Origin: Caulobacter sp. CCH9-E1
Lineage (GTDB): Bacteria > Pseudomonadota > Alphaproteobacteria > Caulobacterales > Caulobacteraceae
Length of the DNA: 54,976 nt
Reading direction: 5' to 3'
Assembly: GCF_001556515.1 (NCBI RefSeq)
Contig: NZ_LSJA01000368.1
Span: forward strand, 1-54,976
The notes beneath the pieces were generated by a model. It saw nothing but the letters and a program-made list of their open reading frames with translations. It did not search any database and was not told where the DNA came from. A program made the position numbers and the translations under genes. Every line of letters begins with the position of its first letter. The stretch's first letter is position 1. Of the stretch, positions 10,175-21,608 are shown piece after piece.

Positions 10175-11065
10175 CTAGTGCAGGAACGCCCGTCCCGCCG
10201 CGAAATCGCCCACCTCGACATAGGCCTTGCGGGTCATCTCGTCCCCGCGGCCGGTGAAGACGAATTCGATCGTGACCGCCTCGCGCGGGTCAAGCTGCGA
10301 CATCGCCTCGGCGACCGCGACGGGGAAGCGAAAAGCCAGTCCCGTCTTGGCGCCGGTCGGCAGCAGGGTCGGCGGGGCCTCTTCGCGAGTCTCGGCGTTG
10401 AACACCAGGCTCGCATTGCGCGGCGCGACCTTGCCGGTCAGGGCGCGGCCTGATCGATTGTCGATATAGGGGCCGAGCGTGCGTTTCGTGTCGCGCAGGA
10501 TGACCCGCGCCGCGTAGGGGCGCTGGCCGTTCTCGAACGTGGCGACGGCGGTCACGGCCTTGTTGCGTCCGGCCAGGCCGAACATCAGCCGATCCGCCCC
10601 GAAGGCCGACATCTGCGACAGCCGCCAGAAGGGGATGGTCGCCGACGAGGCGCGGTCCGCCTTCCACGACGAGACGTCGCCGGGATAGGTCATGGTCTGC
10701 ATCTGGGCGTAGCCGTCGAAGGCGGCTTTGACCCGGGAGGCGGCCAGCGTGATGTCCTTGGAATTGCAGGCCGCGCTGGCGGCCTTGGCGCGCGCCCGCT
10801 GCTCCAGGGCGGCGACCTGCAGTTCGCTGACGCCGGAGCGCAGGGTCGCGCCGCGGGCCTGGGCGCGCGCGGCGTCCAGCGTCGCGGAGATCTGGGGCGC
10901 GAACAGGCGACAGCGCGCGTCGGCCGCGGTCATCAGCGTACGCTCATAGAGCTGATCGGCGGCCTCGGCCGCGCGCGACGCCGTGGGCGCGCTCAGCATC
11001 GCCGCGAGTGCGATCGCCGCCATCCCCTGGCGGGCGCGACCTTTCTGATGCTCTGCGGACGTCAT
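10175..11065 (-). CDS. Unknown exported protein, 296 residues
   Basis: Not recognised. The N-terminus has a basic segment then a hydrophobic stretch ending near SRA-AEA (about residue 33), consistent with a Sec signal peptide, so the mature protein is probably periplasmic. The first half of the mature part is helical and Ala/Arg-rich with two Cys (about 52 and 99) that could form a disulfide. The second half has alternating beta-type segments (YAARVILRDTKRTLGPYIDN). It converges on divJ, with only 30 bases between stops. No functional hint from neighbours. Confidence 0.7.
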   Translation of the reverse strand: MTSAEHQKGRARQGMAAIALAAMLSAPTASRAAEAADQLYERTLMTAADARCRLFAPQISATLDAARAQARGATLRSGVSELQVAALEQRARAKAASAACNSKDITLAASRVKAAFDGYAQMQTMTYPGDVSSWKADRASSATIPFWRLSQMSAFGADRLMFGLAGRNKAVTAVATFENGQRPYAARVILRDTKRTLGPYIDNRSGRALTGKVAPRNASLVFNAETREEAPPTLLPTGAKTGLAFRFPVAVAEAMSQLDPREAVTIEFVFTGRGDEMTRKAYVEVGDFAAGRAFLH

Positions 11066-11129
11066 TGGCCTATGGGTGAGACATTCGGAGGGGCGGTTCT
11101 AGGCCAGCCCGGGTTGCGGTTCGGTTAGC

Positions 11130-11468
11130 ATGCTACTTTCGACGGACATCTGGGTCGGCGCGCTGATCCGACGCGCGGAGCTGGGCGGAGCCTTCGCGAC
11201 GGTGGCCCGCAAGGGAGACGCGCGCGCGGGCGCGGTGTTGGTCAAGATCGTCAACCGCCGCGACGGGACGGCCAGGCTCTATAGCGAAGCCATGCGGGGC
11301 GACGGCGAGCGCTTCTGGATGCAGCCGGTCAGGTCGGCGTTCGAGCCCGATCTGGACGCCTATGTCGAACGCGCGGCGCGCATCGATCCCGATGTCTGGC
11401 TGGTTGAGATCGAGGACCGCGAGGGGCGCCATTTCCTCACGGAGCCGGTCGAAGCCGATCCGTCCTGA
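11130..11468 (+). CDS. DUF1491 family protein
   Basis: A 112-residue protein of the alphaproteobacterial DUF1491 family. Typical features are the start LSTDIWVGALIRRAE, the strand GAVLVKIVNR, the FWMQP segment and the C-terminal DVWLVEIEDREGRHFL. It is small, soluble and of unknown function. It is divergent from the preceding exported protein with a 64-base gap. Confidence 0.82.
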   Translation: MLLSTDIWVGALIRRAELGGAFATVARKGDARAGAVLVKIVNRRDGTARLYSEAMRGDGERFWMQPVRSAFEPDLDAYVERAARIDPDVWLVEIEDREGRHFLTEPVEADPS

Positions 11469-11562
11469 CGGCTAACGGGCGGCATTAACCCTGATCCTAA
11501 ACCGGACCGAAAGCCCGGATCGGGTACGTGTTTCGGCCGTAGCCGCCGAGTCCGTGACGCCC

Positions 11563-11943
11563 ATGCTTTTCCTGATGAACGACGTCATTCTCAGTTTCGA
11601 CCCCAGCGAGCTGGCGCCGCCGGTGACGCGTGATCGCTTCGCCAAGCTGTCGTTGAACAGCGTGCTGGATCTGGGCAAGGAGCTGTTTTCGGAAGAGCCG
11701 ATACTGCAGCACAAGGACATCGAACGCGCCCAGCGGTTGGCCGCTCTGATCATCGCCAAGGCGCCGGACATCAACGCGGCGCTGTTCATCGCGCCCACGC
11801 GCGGTTGCAAGGTCGAGGACGTTCAGGCGCGCTACGTGCAGCTGAGCGTGGAAGTCATGGGCGCGCTGCTGCATCGCCAGAATGCGGGCGCGCTAACCAA
11901 CGCCGAAGCCGACCGTCAGGTCTGGCAGCGCTTGGCCGCCTAG
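11563..11943 (+). CDS. Unknown small helical protein
   Basis: A 126-residue protein I cannot place in a family. It is soluble, mostly helical and has no signal peptide: FAKLSLNSVLDLGKELF and a second long helix IERAQRLAALIIAKAP, ending in NAEADRQVWQRLAA. Coding bias in this frame is strong (G/C at third positions). The ATG at 11563 is chosen; a GTG at 11554 and an ATG at 11575 are also possible and none has a clear Shine-Dalgarno. Confidence 0.6.
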   Translation: MLFLMNDVILSFDPSELAPPVTRDRFAKLSLNSVLDLGKELFSEEPILQHKDIERAQRLAALIIAKAPDINAALFIAPTRGCKVEDVQARYVQLSVEVMGALLHRQNAGALTNAEADRQVWQRLAA

Positions 11944-11964
11944 GGCCTTGTCGACCGCCGGGAC

Positions 11965-12102
11965 CTAGAACTTCACGAAGGTCATCAGCCAGCTGATCGT
12001 CACGGCCAAGCCGACGAGGCCGGCGATGGTGATCCCAAAGCACAAGGCGCTGCCGGCGGGATGTTGCCGGCCTTGGGGACGGTGATGGTCGAGCAGGGCC
12101 AT
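11965..12102 (-). CDS. 45-residue single-pass membrane protein
   Basis: A very short gene that longer upstream readings hide. A strong Shine-Dalgarno, GGAGGAAG, lies 6 bases before the ATG at 12102. The product starts MALLDHHRPQ, then has one hydrophobic helix (CFGITIAGLVGLAVTISWLM, about residues 21-40) and a short tail FVKF. It is predicted to sit in the inner membrane with the His/Arg-rich N-terminus in the cytoplasm. No family recognised. Convergent with the preceding gene, 21 bases apart. Confidence 0.6.
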   Translation of the reverse strand: MALLDHHRPQGRQHPAGSALCFGITIAGLVGLAVTISWLMTFVKF

Positions 12103-12393
12103 CGTTCGACTTCCTCCAGACACCCGACGATCTAAAGCCGTCGTTGGCGATGGAGGAAGCATGACTCCAAACCCATTCTTCGAATAGGGGGATTCTGAGT
12201 GTCCGATGAGCACTTTGCAGGACATGATGACGCGGTTGTGCTTGGCCGGTCCCTCGTCTGAAGCGGCCTTCAACCTGCGGTGTAAATATTCCGCGAACGC
12301 TGTTCTGAGCCTTCACATAACCAACACGCGCCTGTCGTCCACCTGACAAGAGCCCTGGTTACCCCGCGCCGCATACAACAGCGCAGGTTCACG

Positions 12394-14784
<2,391 letters not shown>

Positions 14785-14797
14785 GCCACAATCTTTC

Positions 14798-14822
14798 CCC
14801 GGCGAGGCTCGGCCTCGCCGGG
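14798..14822 (+). terminator. Strong hairpin after the TonB receptor gene
   Basis: CCCGGCGAGGC (14798-14808) pairs perfectly with GCCTCGCCGGG (14812-14822), an 11-bp stem with a TCG loop, 13 bases past the stop. No T run follows. It lies between convergent genes and could serve both directions. Confidence 0.6.
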
Positions 14823-14838
14823 ATCTCGCCAGAAAGGT

Positions 14839-15057
14839 CTAAGGTGGACCAAACCCAAAGTCCGTCTTCCTGAATGGCTGCATCATCTCCCTGATTTCAT
14901 CGGGTAGTCTGAAACCCCCTGTAGTCACTAGTACGGTTCTTGTGGTCGCCAGTTGATCTAGAGTTGGACCAAAGTCAGCCAGGCGATCATATCGATCCAG
15001 AAGGACGGCCTGCAGAACGTGAAGTTCTGCCTGGGTGAATTGGGTTGGCGTTCTCAT
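14839..15057 (-). CDS. Unknown small protein, 72 residues
   Basis: A small soluble protein, not recognised. A GGAGC Shine-Dalgarno precedes the ATG at 15057, which reads MRTPTQFTQAELHVLQ. The first half is a helix pair, the second half has TRTVLVTTGGF and ends DFGFGPP. Codon third positions are less G/C-rich than in the neighbours, so it may be acquired or under weak selection. The frame continues upstream without a better start. Confidence 0.5.
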   Translation of the reverse strand: MRTPTQFTQAELHVLQAVLLDRYDRLADFGPTLDQLATTRTVLVTTGGFRLPDEIREMMQPFRKTDFGFGPP

Positions 15058-15187
15058 GTCGTTTGCTCCGTGGCGGACAGGACGGCCAATCATAGAGTCG
15101 CCAGGACCGATCTCAGGGCGGCGCGCGCGGCTAGCTGTGACGAAGCCGGAGAGTGACAAAAAGGGCGGAGGAGGCTAGTCCCCGCCC

Positions 15188-16786
15188 ATGAGCACTTCCC
15201 CCGCCGCTGAAGCCGCCCGTCGGCGCACCTTCGCCATCATCAGTCACCCCGACGCCGGCAAGACGACCCTGACCGAGAACCTGCTGCTGGCCGGCGGGGC
15301 GATCCGGGCCGCCGGCGCGGTGCGGGCGCGCGGCCAGACGCGGCGCACCCAGTCGGACTGGATGAAGATCGAGCGCGAACGCGGCATCTCGGTCAGCGCC
15401 TCGGTCATGACGTTCGACCACGACGGCCTGATGTTCAACCTGCTGGACACCCCGGGCCACGAAGACTTTTCGGAAGACACCTACCGCACCCTGACGGCCG
15501 CCGACGCGGCGATCATGGTGCTGGACGCGGCCAAGGGCATCGAGCCCCAGACCCTGAAGCTGTTCGAGGTCTGCCGCCTTCGCGACATCCCGATCATCAC
15601 CTTCATCAACAAGATGGACCGCGAGGCCCAGGACCCGTTCGAGCTGCTGGACGAGGTCTCGTCGAAGCTGGCCCTGGATCCGGCCCCGCTGTACTGGCCG
15701 GCCGGTTCGGGCGGGCGCTTCAAGGGCATGCTGGACCTGCGCAACGACAAGTTCATCCCCTACGCCAAGAAGAGCTCGACCGATGAGGAGGGCCATCCCG
15801 ACCCGGTCGCCTTCAAGGGCAATGCGGTGGTCCAGTACCTCGACCCCGAGGAAAAGGCCGAGCTGGAGGACAACGCCATGCTGGTCACCGAGGCCGGCAA
15901 GCCGTTCGATGTCCAGTCGTTCCTGGAGGGCCACATGACGCCGGTGTTCTTCGGCTCGGCCCTGCGCCACTTCGGCGTCGCTGAGCTGCTCGGCGGCATC
16001 GGCGCCTATGCGCCGCCGCCCAAGCCCATGCCGGCCACCAAGAACGGCGCGGCGACCCATGTCGCGCCCGGCGACAGCGAGGTTTCGGGCTTCGTCTTCA
16101 AGGTCCAGGCGAACATGGACCCCAACCACCGCGACCGGATCGCCTTCCTGCGCCTGACCAGCGGCCGCTTCACGCGTGGCATGAAGCTGAAGGCTCAGAA
16201 CACCGGCAAGGCGATGAGCGTCAACGCGCCGATCATGTTCTTCGCCTCCGACCGCGAGCTGGCCGAGGACGCCTTCGCCGGCGATGTCATTGGGATTCCA
16301 AACCACGGCGTGCTGCGGGTGGGCGACAGCCTGTCCGAAAGCGGGACGCTGCGCTTCGCCGGCCTGCCCAACTTCGCGCCGGAAATCCTACGCCGCGTAC
16401 GCGTGAAGGATCCGCTGAAGGCCAAGCACCTGAAGAAGGCGCTGGAGGGTCTCGCCGAGGAGGGCGTCACCCAGCTGTTCCGCCCGATGATCGGCAGCGA
16501 CTTCATCGTCGGCGCCGTGGGCCAGCTGCAATTCGAGGTCATGGCCGACCGCCTGGCCAACGAATACCAGCTGGAGGTGATCTTCGAGGCCAGCCCCTAC
16601 GCCGAGGCCCGCTGGCTGGGCGGCGATCGCGCCGACGTCGAGGACTTCGTGAACAAGCACAAGTCGGCCATGGGCCAGGACATCGACGAGGCCCCGGTCT
16701 TCCTGGGCAAGTCCTCCTGGGAGATCGGCTATGTCGCCGAGCGCTACCCGAAGGTGCGCTTCGAGCGGACCAAGGAACGCGCCTAG
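15188..16786 (+). CDS. prfC: Peptide chain release factor 3
   Basis: A 532-residue GTPase RF3, full family length. RF3 recycles RF1/RF2 from the ribosome after termination. The G1 loop HPDAGKTT is at residues 20-27, the G3 segment DTPGHEDFSEDTYRTL and the G4 NKMD follow, and the C-terminal part contains the RF3-type GAVGQLQFEV segment and domain III. The RF3-typical GHEDFSEDTYR distinguishes it from EF-G. Its stop overlaps the convergent LytTR gene by four bases. Confidence 0.96.
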   Translation: MSTSPAAEAARRRTFAIISHPDAGKTTLTENLLLAGGAIRAAGAVRARGQTRRTQSDWMKIERERGISVSASVMTFDHDGLMFNLLDTPGHEDFSEDTYRTLTAADAAIMVLDAAKGIEPQTLKLFEVCRLRDIPIITFINKMDREAQDPFELLDEVSSKLALDPAPLYWPAGSGGRFKGMLDLRNDKFIPYAKKSSTDEEGHPDPVAFKGNAVVQYLDPEEKAELEDNAMLVTEAGKPFDVQSFLEGHMTPVFFGSALRHFGVAELLGGIGAYAPPPKPMPATKNGAATHVAPGDSEVSGFVFKVQANMDPNHRDRIAFLRLTSGRFTRGMKLKAQNTGKAMSVNAPIMFFASDRELAEDAFAGDVIGIPNHGVLRVGDSLSESGTLRFAGLPNFAPEILRRVRVKDPLKAKHLKKALEGLAEEGVTQLFRPMIGSDFIVGAVGQLQFEVMADRLANEYQLEVIFEASPYAEARWLGGDRADVEDFVNKHKSAMGQDIDEAPVFLGKSSWEIGYVAERYPKVRFERTKERA

Positions 16787-18201
16787 ACGAGGGACGCTTC
16801 CAGGGCCTCGCGCACGGCGGGCTGGCGGGAACGGCTGACGGGCAGGGGCGCGCCCTCGCTCAGATGCAGCCGCCAGCGGTCGCCGTCGCGCTCTAGTCTT
16901 TGGACGTGCGCCAGGTTGGCGATGACCGACCGGTGGACGCGTAGGAAATTCGCTGGCAGTTGGGCCGTCAGCCCGTCCAGGCGTGCCGCGTGCAGCAGGC
17001 TGCGGCCGCCGACCATCCGTAGCTCGACATAGTCATCGGCTCCCACCACGGCCAGGATCTCGGCGACGGGCGCCAGCTCGACGCCGCGCGCCGAGGCCAC
17101 GGTCAGTCGGTCGGGAAGGCTGACGGCCCGGGTCAGGGCGGCTTCGCGTCCACGGTCCTCGCGGCCAAGCCGAACCACCTCGACCATCAGCAGGGGCAGC
17201 ACCAGACTGGCGGCGAGCAGGAAGTAAGAAAAGTCGGCCAGCCATTGGGGGAAGCCGAGGGCCAGGGCCAGGAATAGCGCCAGATAGGCCAGGGCGGGCC
17301 GGGCGCCGGGGATGCGCCGACGCACGCCCGCGACGGCCGGCGCCACGGCGAGGCCCACGCCCAGGATCAGCGCCCAGACCGTCTTGGTGTCGAAGCCCGG
17401 CAGCAGGACCGTGGCGCCGACCCCGCCCAGCGCCAGACCGATCATCAGCCCCCGCGCCTTGGGCAGGAACCGGCTGGTGACATAGGCGACCAGCAGGATC
17501 GCGAAGGCGGCCGCCAGTCCCCAGATGGCGCTCATCCGCCAGGCATGGAGCGGATAGGGATAGTTGAAGAGCGTTCGCAGGCTCTCGACGATGGACTGGA
17601 CGGCCGCGACGCCGGCCATGCCGGCCAGGATGAGGCTGGAGCCTGTCCGTCTCAGGGCGTGGATGACGCCGAACCCGAACGCCGCCGCCAGCAGGGCGCC
17701 GGTCGCCACGAAGGTTATGGCCAGCGGCGCGGTGCGCTGGGGATAGGGGGACGGCAAGACGACAATGGCGCTCATCGGGCCGGCGAAGCGCAGGCCGCCA
17801 TGGAAGGAAGACAGGCGCAGCACCAGGGTGTTCGCGCCGGCGCGCCAGGCGGTCTCGCGGATCGGAAAGATCGCCTGATACTTTCCAGGAACTTCGTCGC
17901 GCGCCGACGCTCCAGGGCGGCCGTTGGACCCCAGCCGTTCGCCGTTGAGCCAGGCTTCGGACGAGGCGGCGCCGGCCACGTAGAGGGCGCGCGGCTGGGT
18001 GTCGCTGGGGGCAGGGATCGTCGCGCGAATCCAGAGCTCGCGGCCCTGGGGATCGACGAAATCTCCGATTGGACGGCAGTCGCTAAGCACCGGGCCGGAA
18101 GGGCTGGCCGCGCCATGGCAGGCCTCCCACGCCATGTCTTGGGCCCGCGCCAGGGTCGCCAGGCTCGTGAGCAGGAGGGTGAGAAGCAGGGTTCGCCACA
18201 T
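16783..18201 (-). CDS. Membrane-anchored LytTR transcriptional regulator
   Basis: A 472-residue protein joining an extracytoplasmic sensor to a DNA-binding domain in one chain. A signal peptide (1-20) leads to a beta-rich periplasmic domain (about 21-150; jelly-roll-like, with LWIRATIP and AWLNGERLG), then about seven membrane helices (155-345), then a LytTR domain (365-470) with FLRVHRSVIANL at 419-430 and the terminal PVSRSRQPAVREAL helix. No kinase or receiver domain is present, so signalling would be direct from membrane to DNA. Three LytTR-type direct repeats lie immediately upstream (18219-18270), so it probably regulates itself and the divergent hydrolase gene. Confidence 0.85.
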   Translation of the reverse strand: MWRTLLLTLLLTSLATLARAQDMAWEACHGAASPSGPVLSDCRPIGDFVDPQGRELWIRATIPAPSDTQPRALYVAGAASSEAWLNGERLGSNGRPGASARDEVPGKYQAIFPIRETAWRAGANTLVLRLSSFHGGLRFAGPMSAIVVLPSPYPQRTAPLAITFVATGALLAAAFGFGVIHALRRTGSSLILAGMAGVAAVQSIVESLRTLFNYPYPLHAWRMSAIWGLAAAFAILLVAYVTSRFLPKARGLMIGLALGGVGATVLLPGFDTKTVWALILGVGLAVAPAVAGVRRRIPGARPALAYLALFLALALGFPQWLADFSYFLLAASLVLPLLMVEVVRLGREDRGREAALTRAVSLPDRLTVASARGVELAPVAEILAVVGADDYVELRMVGGRSLLHAARLDGLTAQLPANFLRVHRSVIANLAHVQRLERDGDRWRLHLSEGAPLPVSRSRQPAVREALEASLV

Positions 18202-18218
18202 GGCGTCACCTTAGAGCG

Positions 18219-18270
18219 CCGTTCGCCGAGGCGCGCCACCGTTCACCGATCGAGCGGCGCCGTTGACCGA
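18219..18270. promoter_or_regulatory. Three CCGTT direct repeats, likely LytTR operator
   Basis: CCGTTCGCCGA (18219-18229), CCGTTCACCGA (18239-18249) and CCGTTGACCGA (18260-18270) are direct repeats starting 20 and 21 bases apart, that is, on one face of the helix. LytTR domains bind direct repeats of about 9 bp at about 21-bp centre spacing, with a core like ACCGTTNA; AlgR sites also contain CCGTT. The array fills the 111-base gap between the LytTR gene and the hydrolase gene. Confidence 0.65.
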
Positions 18271-18312
18271 AGCGGCGTGGCGGAAGGCCCGTCGATCGGC
18301 TCGGTTGCCGCC

Positions 18313-19776
18313 ATGACCCATGCATCGCTCAACCGCCGCGCCGTGCTCTTCGCCGGCCTCGCCCTTCCTGGCCTCGCCGTCTCTGGCGTGGCCCTGGCCC
18401 AAACAGGCGCGTCCTCTTCGCCGCCGCCCGGTCCGTTCCGCTTCAAGGGCTGGCAGGGCCAGGACACCGACGCCGAGCGCGGCTTCTTCGAGGTTCCGGA
18501 GGATCGCCGCGATCCCCGGTCCCGGAAGATCCGGCTGAGCTATGTGCGGTTCGCCTCGACGGCGGCCAAGCCGGGGCCGCCGATCATCTATCTGGCCGGC
18601 GGACCGGGCGGCCTGGCGACCCGCGCGCTGGCCGGACCGCGCTTTCCGATCATGATGGCCCTGCGCGAGATCGCGGACGTCATCGCCTTCGACCAGCGCG
18701 GCACGGGTCTGTCCAACCACATCCCCGAACGGCCGCTCTCGACGCGGCCCTTGCCGGACTTCACGCGGGCGGGGCTGACCGCCTATTTCCGCGCGGACTT
18801 CCAGGAGGCGTGGGCCGACTGGACCAAGGCCGGCATCGCAATGACCGGCTACAACACCGAACAGAACGCCGACGACATCGACGACCTGCGCCGCCATCTT
18901 GGGGCCGAGAAGGTCGACCTGTGGGGCATCAGCTACGGCACGCACCTGGCGCTCAGCATGCTCAAGCGGCACGGCGAGCGGGTGAACCGCGTGGCCCTGG
19001 CCAGCCTGGAAGGTCAGGACCAGACCGTGAAGCGGCCCTCGGCGGTCGACGCCCTCCTGCGCCAGGTGGACGGCTTGCTGGCCGCCGACCCGGCCGTCCG
19101 CGCGGCGATCCCCGACCTGCCGGCTCTGATGCGGCGGGTTCACGCCAAGATGGAGGCCGCGCCGGTGAGCATGGCCGCGACGCTGAACGGCAAGCCGGTC
19201 GAGCTGAAGCTGGGCGGCTTCGCGATGCAGTTGATGACCGGCGGGATGATCGCCAATCCGCCGACCCTGGTCATGCTGCCGGCACTCTATCTGGCGCTGG
19301 ACGCTGGGAATACGGACGTGCTCAAGCCGTTCGTGGGCGAGTTCGCGAACCTTCTCGGCATCGCCGGCATGCCCGAGGCGACGGACCTGGCGTCGGGCAT
19401 TTCACCGGCTCGCCTGGCCCTGGTGCGACACGAGGCCAAGACCGCCGTGCTGGGCGAGGCCCTGAACTTCCCGATGCCGCAACTGCTGGGCGCGGTCCCA
19501 GGCGTCGATCTGGGCGAAACCTTCCGGACGCCGCTGCGGATCGACCATCCCGCCCTTCTGCTCGCCGGCACGCTGGACGGCCGCACGCCGATGTCCGAAC
19601 AGGACGAGGTCGCGGCCCAGTTCACGCGCAAGGCCCGCGTGATCGTCGAGAACGCCGGCCACAACGTCTTCGAGGCTCATCCCGACGTGCAGGGCCTGCT
19701 GGTGCGGTTCTTCCGTGGCGACGCCGTGGCCGACACCCGGCTGAGCCTGCCGCCGCCGAAGTTCAAGCTGGCGTGA
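18313..19776 (+). CDS. Tat-exported alpha/beta hydrolase (S33/TAP-like)
   Basis: A 487-residue alpha/beta hydrolase of the prolyl-aminopeptidase/TAP-like group. The N-terminus has a twin-arginine pattern ([10 protein letters not shown]) and a hydrophobic stretch ending VALAQ, so export as a folded protein is likely. The oxyanion segment YLAGGPGG is near residue 98, the nucleophile elbow GISYG places Ser207, Asp422 lies in GTLDGRTP and His450 in NAGHN, a complete triad. The large insert between (about 225-390) is the lid typical of S33 peptidases. The frame is open far upstream (to 17545), but the ATG at 18313 gives the Tat signal. Likely controlled by the LytTR array just upstream. Confidence 0.88.
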   Translation: MTHASLNRRAVLFAGLALPGLAVSGVALAQTGASSSPPPGPFRFKGWQGQDTDAERGFFEVPEDRRDPRSRKIRLSYVRFASTAAKPGPPIIYLAGGPGGLATRALAGPRFPIMMALREIADVIAFDQRGTGLSNHIPERPLSTRPLPDFTRAGLTAYFRADFQEAWADWTKAGIAMTGYNTEQNADDIDDLRRHLGAEKVDLWGISYGTHLALSMLKRHGERVNRVALASLEGQDQTVKRPSAVDALLRQVDGLLAADPAVRAAIPDLPALMRRVHAKMEAAPVSMAATLNGKPVELKLGGFAMQLMTGGMIANPPTLVMLPALYLALDAGNTDVLKPFVGEFANLLGIAGMPEATDLASGISPARLALVRHEAKTAVLGEALNFPMPQLLGAVPGVDLGETFRTPLRIDHPALLLAGTLDGRTPMSEQDEVAAQFTRKARVIVENAGHNVFEAHPDVQGLLVRFFRGDAVADTRLSLPPPKFKLA

Positions 19777-19781
19777 TGGGG

Positions 19782-19809
19782 AGGCCGGCGACATCCCGTG
19801 CGCCGGCCT
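19782..19809. terminator. Bidirectional hairpin between convergent genes
   Basis: AGGCCGGCG (19782-19790) pairs perfectly with CGCCGGCCT (19801-19809), a 9-bp stem with a 10-base loop. It sits between the stops of the hydrolase and the aminotransferase and can terminate both. Confidence 0.6.
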
Positions 19810-19820
19810 TCCACCGCCGT

Positions 19821-21056
19821 CTAGAGTGTCGCGTGGTAATCCAGTTCCGCGTGCTGGACGTGGTCGCCCAGCGCCATCGGCTTGGCGTCCATGACCTCCT
19901 TGAAGGCCACCTTGAACGCCGCCATTTCCTCGGGCGTGCCCACCGAGACCCGGACGGCGTTGGGCCAGATGGGCCAGGTGCGGCCGATCAGGACGTTCTT
20001 AGCCTTCATCGCCGCGAACACGGCTTTGCCGTTCCGGCCCGTGTCGATCATGAAGCAGTTGGTCTGGGGATCGCCGATCACCTTGTAGCCGCCCGCCTTC
20101 AGCCAGGCGATCGTATCGCGGCGGGTGTCGCCGATGATCTTGCGGCGCTCGGGGACCAGGCTGGCGTCCTCCAGCGAGGCGCGGGCGGCGGCCGAGCCGG
20201 TGATCGGCATGGCGTTCTGACCGAACGGCTTGAGCTTGGCCAGCAGATCGGGGCGGCCGACGGCGAAGCCGCAGCGGATGCCGGCCATGCCGTAGATCTT
20301 GGAGAAGGTGCGCAGGACGATCAGGTCCTTGCCCTGGGCGACCAGGTCCAGCGTGTCCGGTTCGTCGGTCAGGTGGATATAGGCCTCGTCCACCAGCAGG
20401 ATCGCGCCCGCCGGCTTGTTCTCCAGCGCCCAGACGATGTCCTGCTTGGTGGTGATGGTCCCGGTCGGGTTGTTCGGATTGCAGATGTAGATGACGCCGG
20501 CCTGGGCGTCGGCGGCGACCATCGCCTTGACGTCGTGGGCGCAATCGGCGGTCAGCGGCGCCTTCACCACCTTGGCCTGGCTGGTCCTGGCCGCGTACAT
20601 CCCGGCCTCGTAGGACGGGTCGGCCGTGACGAAGCTCTTGGTCGGCGAGGTGAAGGCCAGCACGCTGTAGTGCAAGGGCTCGGACGAGCCGGCGTAGGCC
20701 GCGACGTATTCAGGCTTGAGGCCGTTCTGGGCCGCGAAGGTCCGCACCAGGAGATCGGTCTCTCCGTTCAAGTCGTAGCGGCCGCCCAAGGGCGCCACGC
20801 GGGCGATGGCGTCGCAGGCCGCCTTGCTCGGGCCCAGCGGGTTCTCGTTGGCGTTGATCAGCACCGCGCCGGACGGCGGGGCGTTGGGGCTTTGGCCGTG
20901 CAGCGCCATTCCGGAGGGCGGAGCGGTGGTTGTCTGGGCCGCGGCGTGGGCCAGGCTGGCCTCGGTGACGATCGGCGCCGCGGCCGCGATCAGCGCCGCA
21001 CTGCGCAGGAAAGCGCGGCGTCCCAGCGCCGGCTCGTCGGATATCCGCGTGGTCAT
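19821..21056 (-). CDS. Tat-exported class I/II aminotransferase (HisC-like)
   Basis: A 411-residue PLP enzyme of the histidinol-phosphate aminotransferase type with a clear twin-arginine signal ([11 protein letters not shown], Arg13-Arg14) and a hydrophobic region to about residue 40. Motifs: [10 protein letters not shown] (68-77), NPNNPTG (193-199), DEAY (223-226), and the Schiff-base Lys253 in [10 protein letters not shown]; the C-terminal Arg that holds the substrate carboxylate lies in NAVRVSVG. All catalytic residues are kept, so it is probably active in the periplasm, with PLP inserted before export. The true substrate is unknown. It lacks his-operon neighbours. Divergent from mgsA. Confidence 0.88.
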   Translation of the reverse strand: MTTRISDEPALGRRAFLRSAALIAAAAPIVTEASLAHAAAQTTTAPPSGMALHGQSPNAPPSGAVLINANENPLGPSKAACDAIARVAPLGGRYDLNGETDLLVRTFAAQNGLKPEYVAAYAGSSEPLHYSVLAFTSPTKSFVTADPSYEAGMYAARTSQAKVVKAPLTADCAHDVKAMVAADAQAGVIYICNPNNPTGTITTKQDIVWALENKPAGAILLVDEAYIHLTDEPDTLDLVAQGKDLIVLRTFSKIYGMAGIRCGFAVGRPDLLAKLKPFGQNAMPITGSAAARASLEDASLVPERRKIIGDTRRDTIAWLKAGGYKVIGDPQTNCFMIDTGRNGKAVFAAMKAKNVLIGRTWPIWPNAVRVSVGTPEEMAAFKVAFKEVMDAKPMALGDHVQHAELDYHATL

Positions 21057-21227
21057 TTCGTTCGCTCCCCATGGCCTGAGGCGTCAGGACGAACCTCGGA
21101 GCGCGATCGCGCAAGAGGGAGAGGGCGCGCGACGGCCCTCCTGCCCAAGGCGCGGGCAGCGTCAGGCTTGCCATCGCCCTCGAGGCGCGAAATGAGTGCG
21201 GCTCCGCCTGCCAGGAGTCTCTTTTCC

Positions 21228-21608
21228 ATGCCCGCGCCTCTCGCCATCGGACTCGTGGCCCACGACGACAAGAAAGCCGCGCTGGTCGACTGGGCCAGGG
21301 CGCATGCGGACTTCCTGAAGGGCAAGGCGCTGTTCGCGACCGGCACCACGGGCGGTCGGGTTCTGGAGGCGCTGCCGAACCTGACTCTGACCCGGCTAAA
21401 AAGCGGTCCTCTTGGCGGCGACCAGCAGCTGGGCGCGATGATCGCCGAGGGGCGGCTGGACGTGCTGATCTTCTTCGTCGATCCGTTGTCGCCCCAGCCC
21501 CACGATGTCGACGTCAAGGCGCTGATCCGCATGGCGACGCTGGCGAACATCCCTTTCGCCTGTAATCCCGCGACGGCCGACCTGATCGTGGCCCGCCAGC
21601 CTAGCTAG
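21228..21608 (+). CDS. mgsA: Methylglyoxal synthase
   Basis: A 126-residue methylglyoxal synthase, which turns dihydroxyacetone phosphate into methylglyoxal and phosphate as a glycolytic bypass. Conserved features are AHDDKK (11-16), the phosphate loop TGTTG (38-42), the catalytic Asp in GGDQQ (63-67), and [15 protein letters not shown] (85-99) with His92. AGGAG lies 10 bases before the ATG at 21228; another in-frame ATG at 21192 would add 12 residues. Its last four bases overlap the convergent next gene. Confidence 0.94.
   Translation: MPAPLAIGLVAHDDKKAALVDWARAHADFLKGKALFATGTTGGRVLEALPNLTLTRLKSGPLGGDQQLGAMIAEGRLDVLIFFVDPLSPQPHDVDVKALIRMATLANIPFACNPATADLIVARQPS

Noticed and set aside
11488..11505. 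TTAA and CTAA sequence before the 11563 gene as a CtrA box
   Set aside because: The spacing is 8 bases and one half-site is mismatched, so it does not meet the consensus.
12161..12187. Nine-codon ORF (MTPNPFFE) after GGAGGAAG upstream of the TonB receptor
   Set aside because: The ribosome-site spacing is too short, the peptide shows no attenuator pattern, and the motif may just be a chance copy of the site used on the other strand.
18810..21191. Very long plus-strand open frame covering the hydrolase and aminotransferase region
   Set aside because: It is an out-of-frame reading over two well-supported genes; only its last 381 bases, mgsA, are coding. High G/C removes stop codons from shadow frames.
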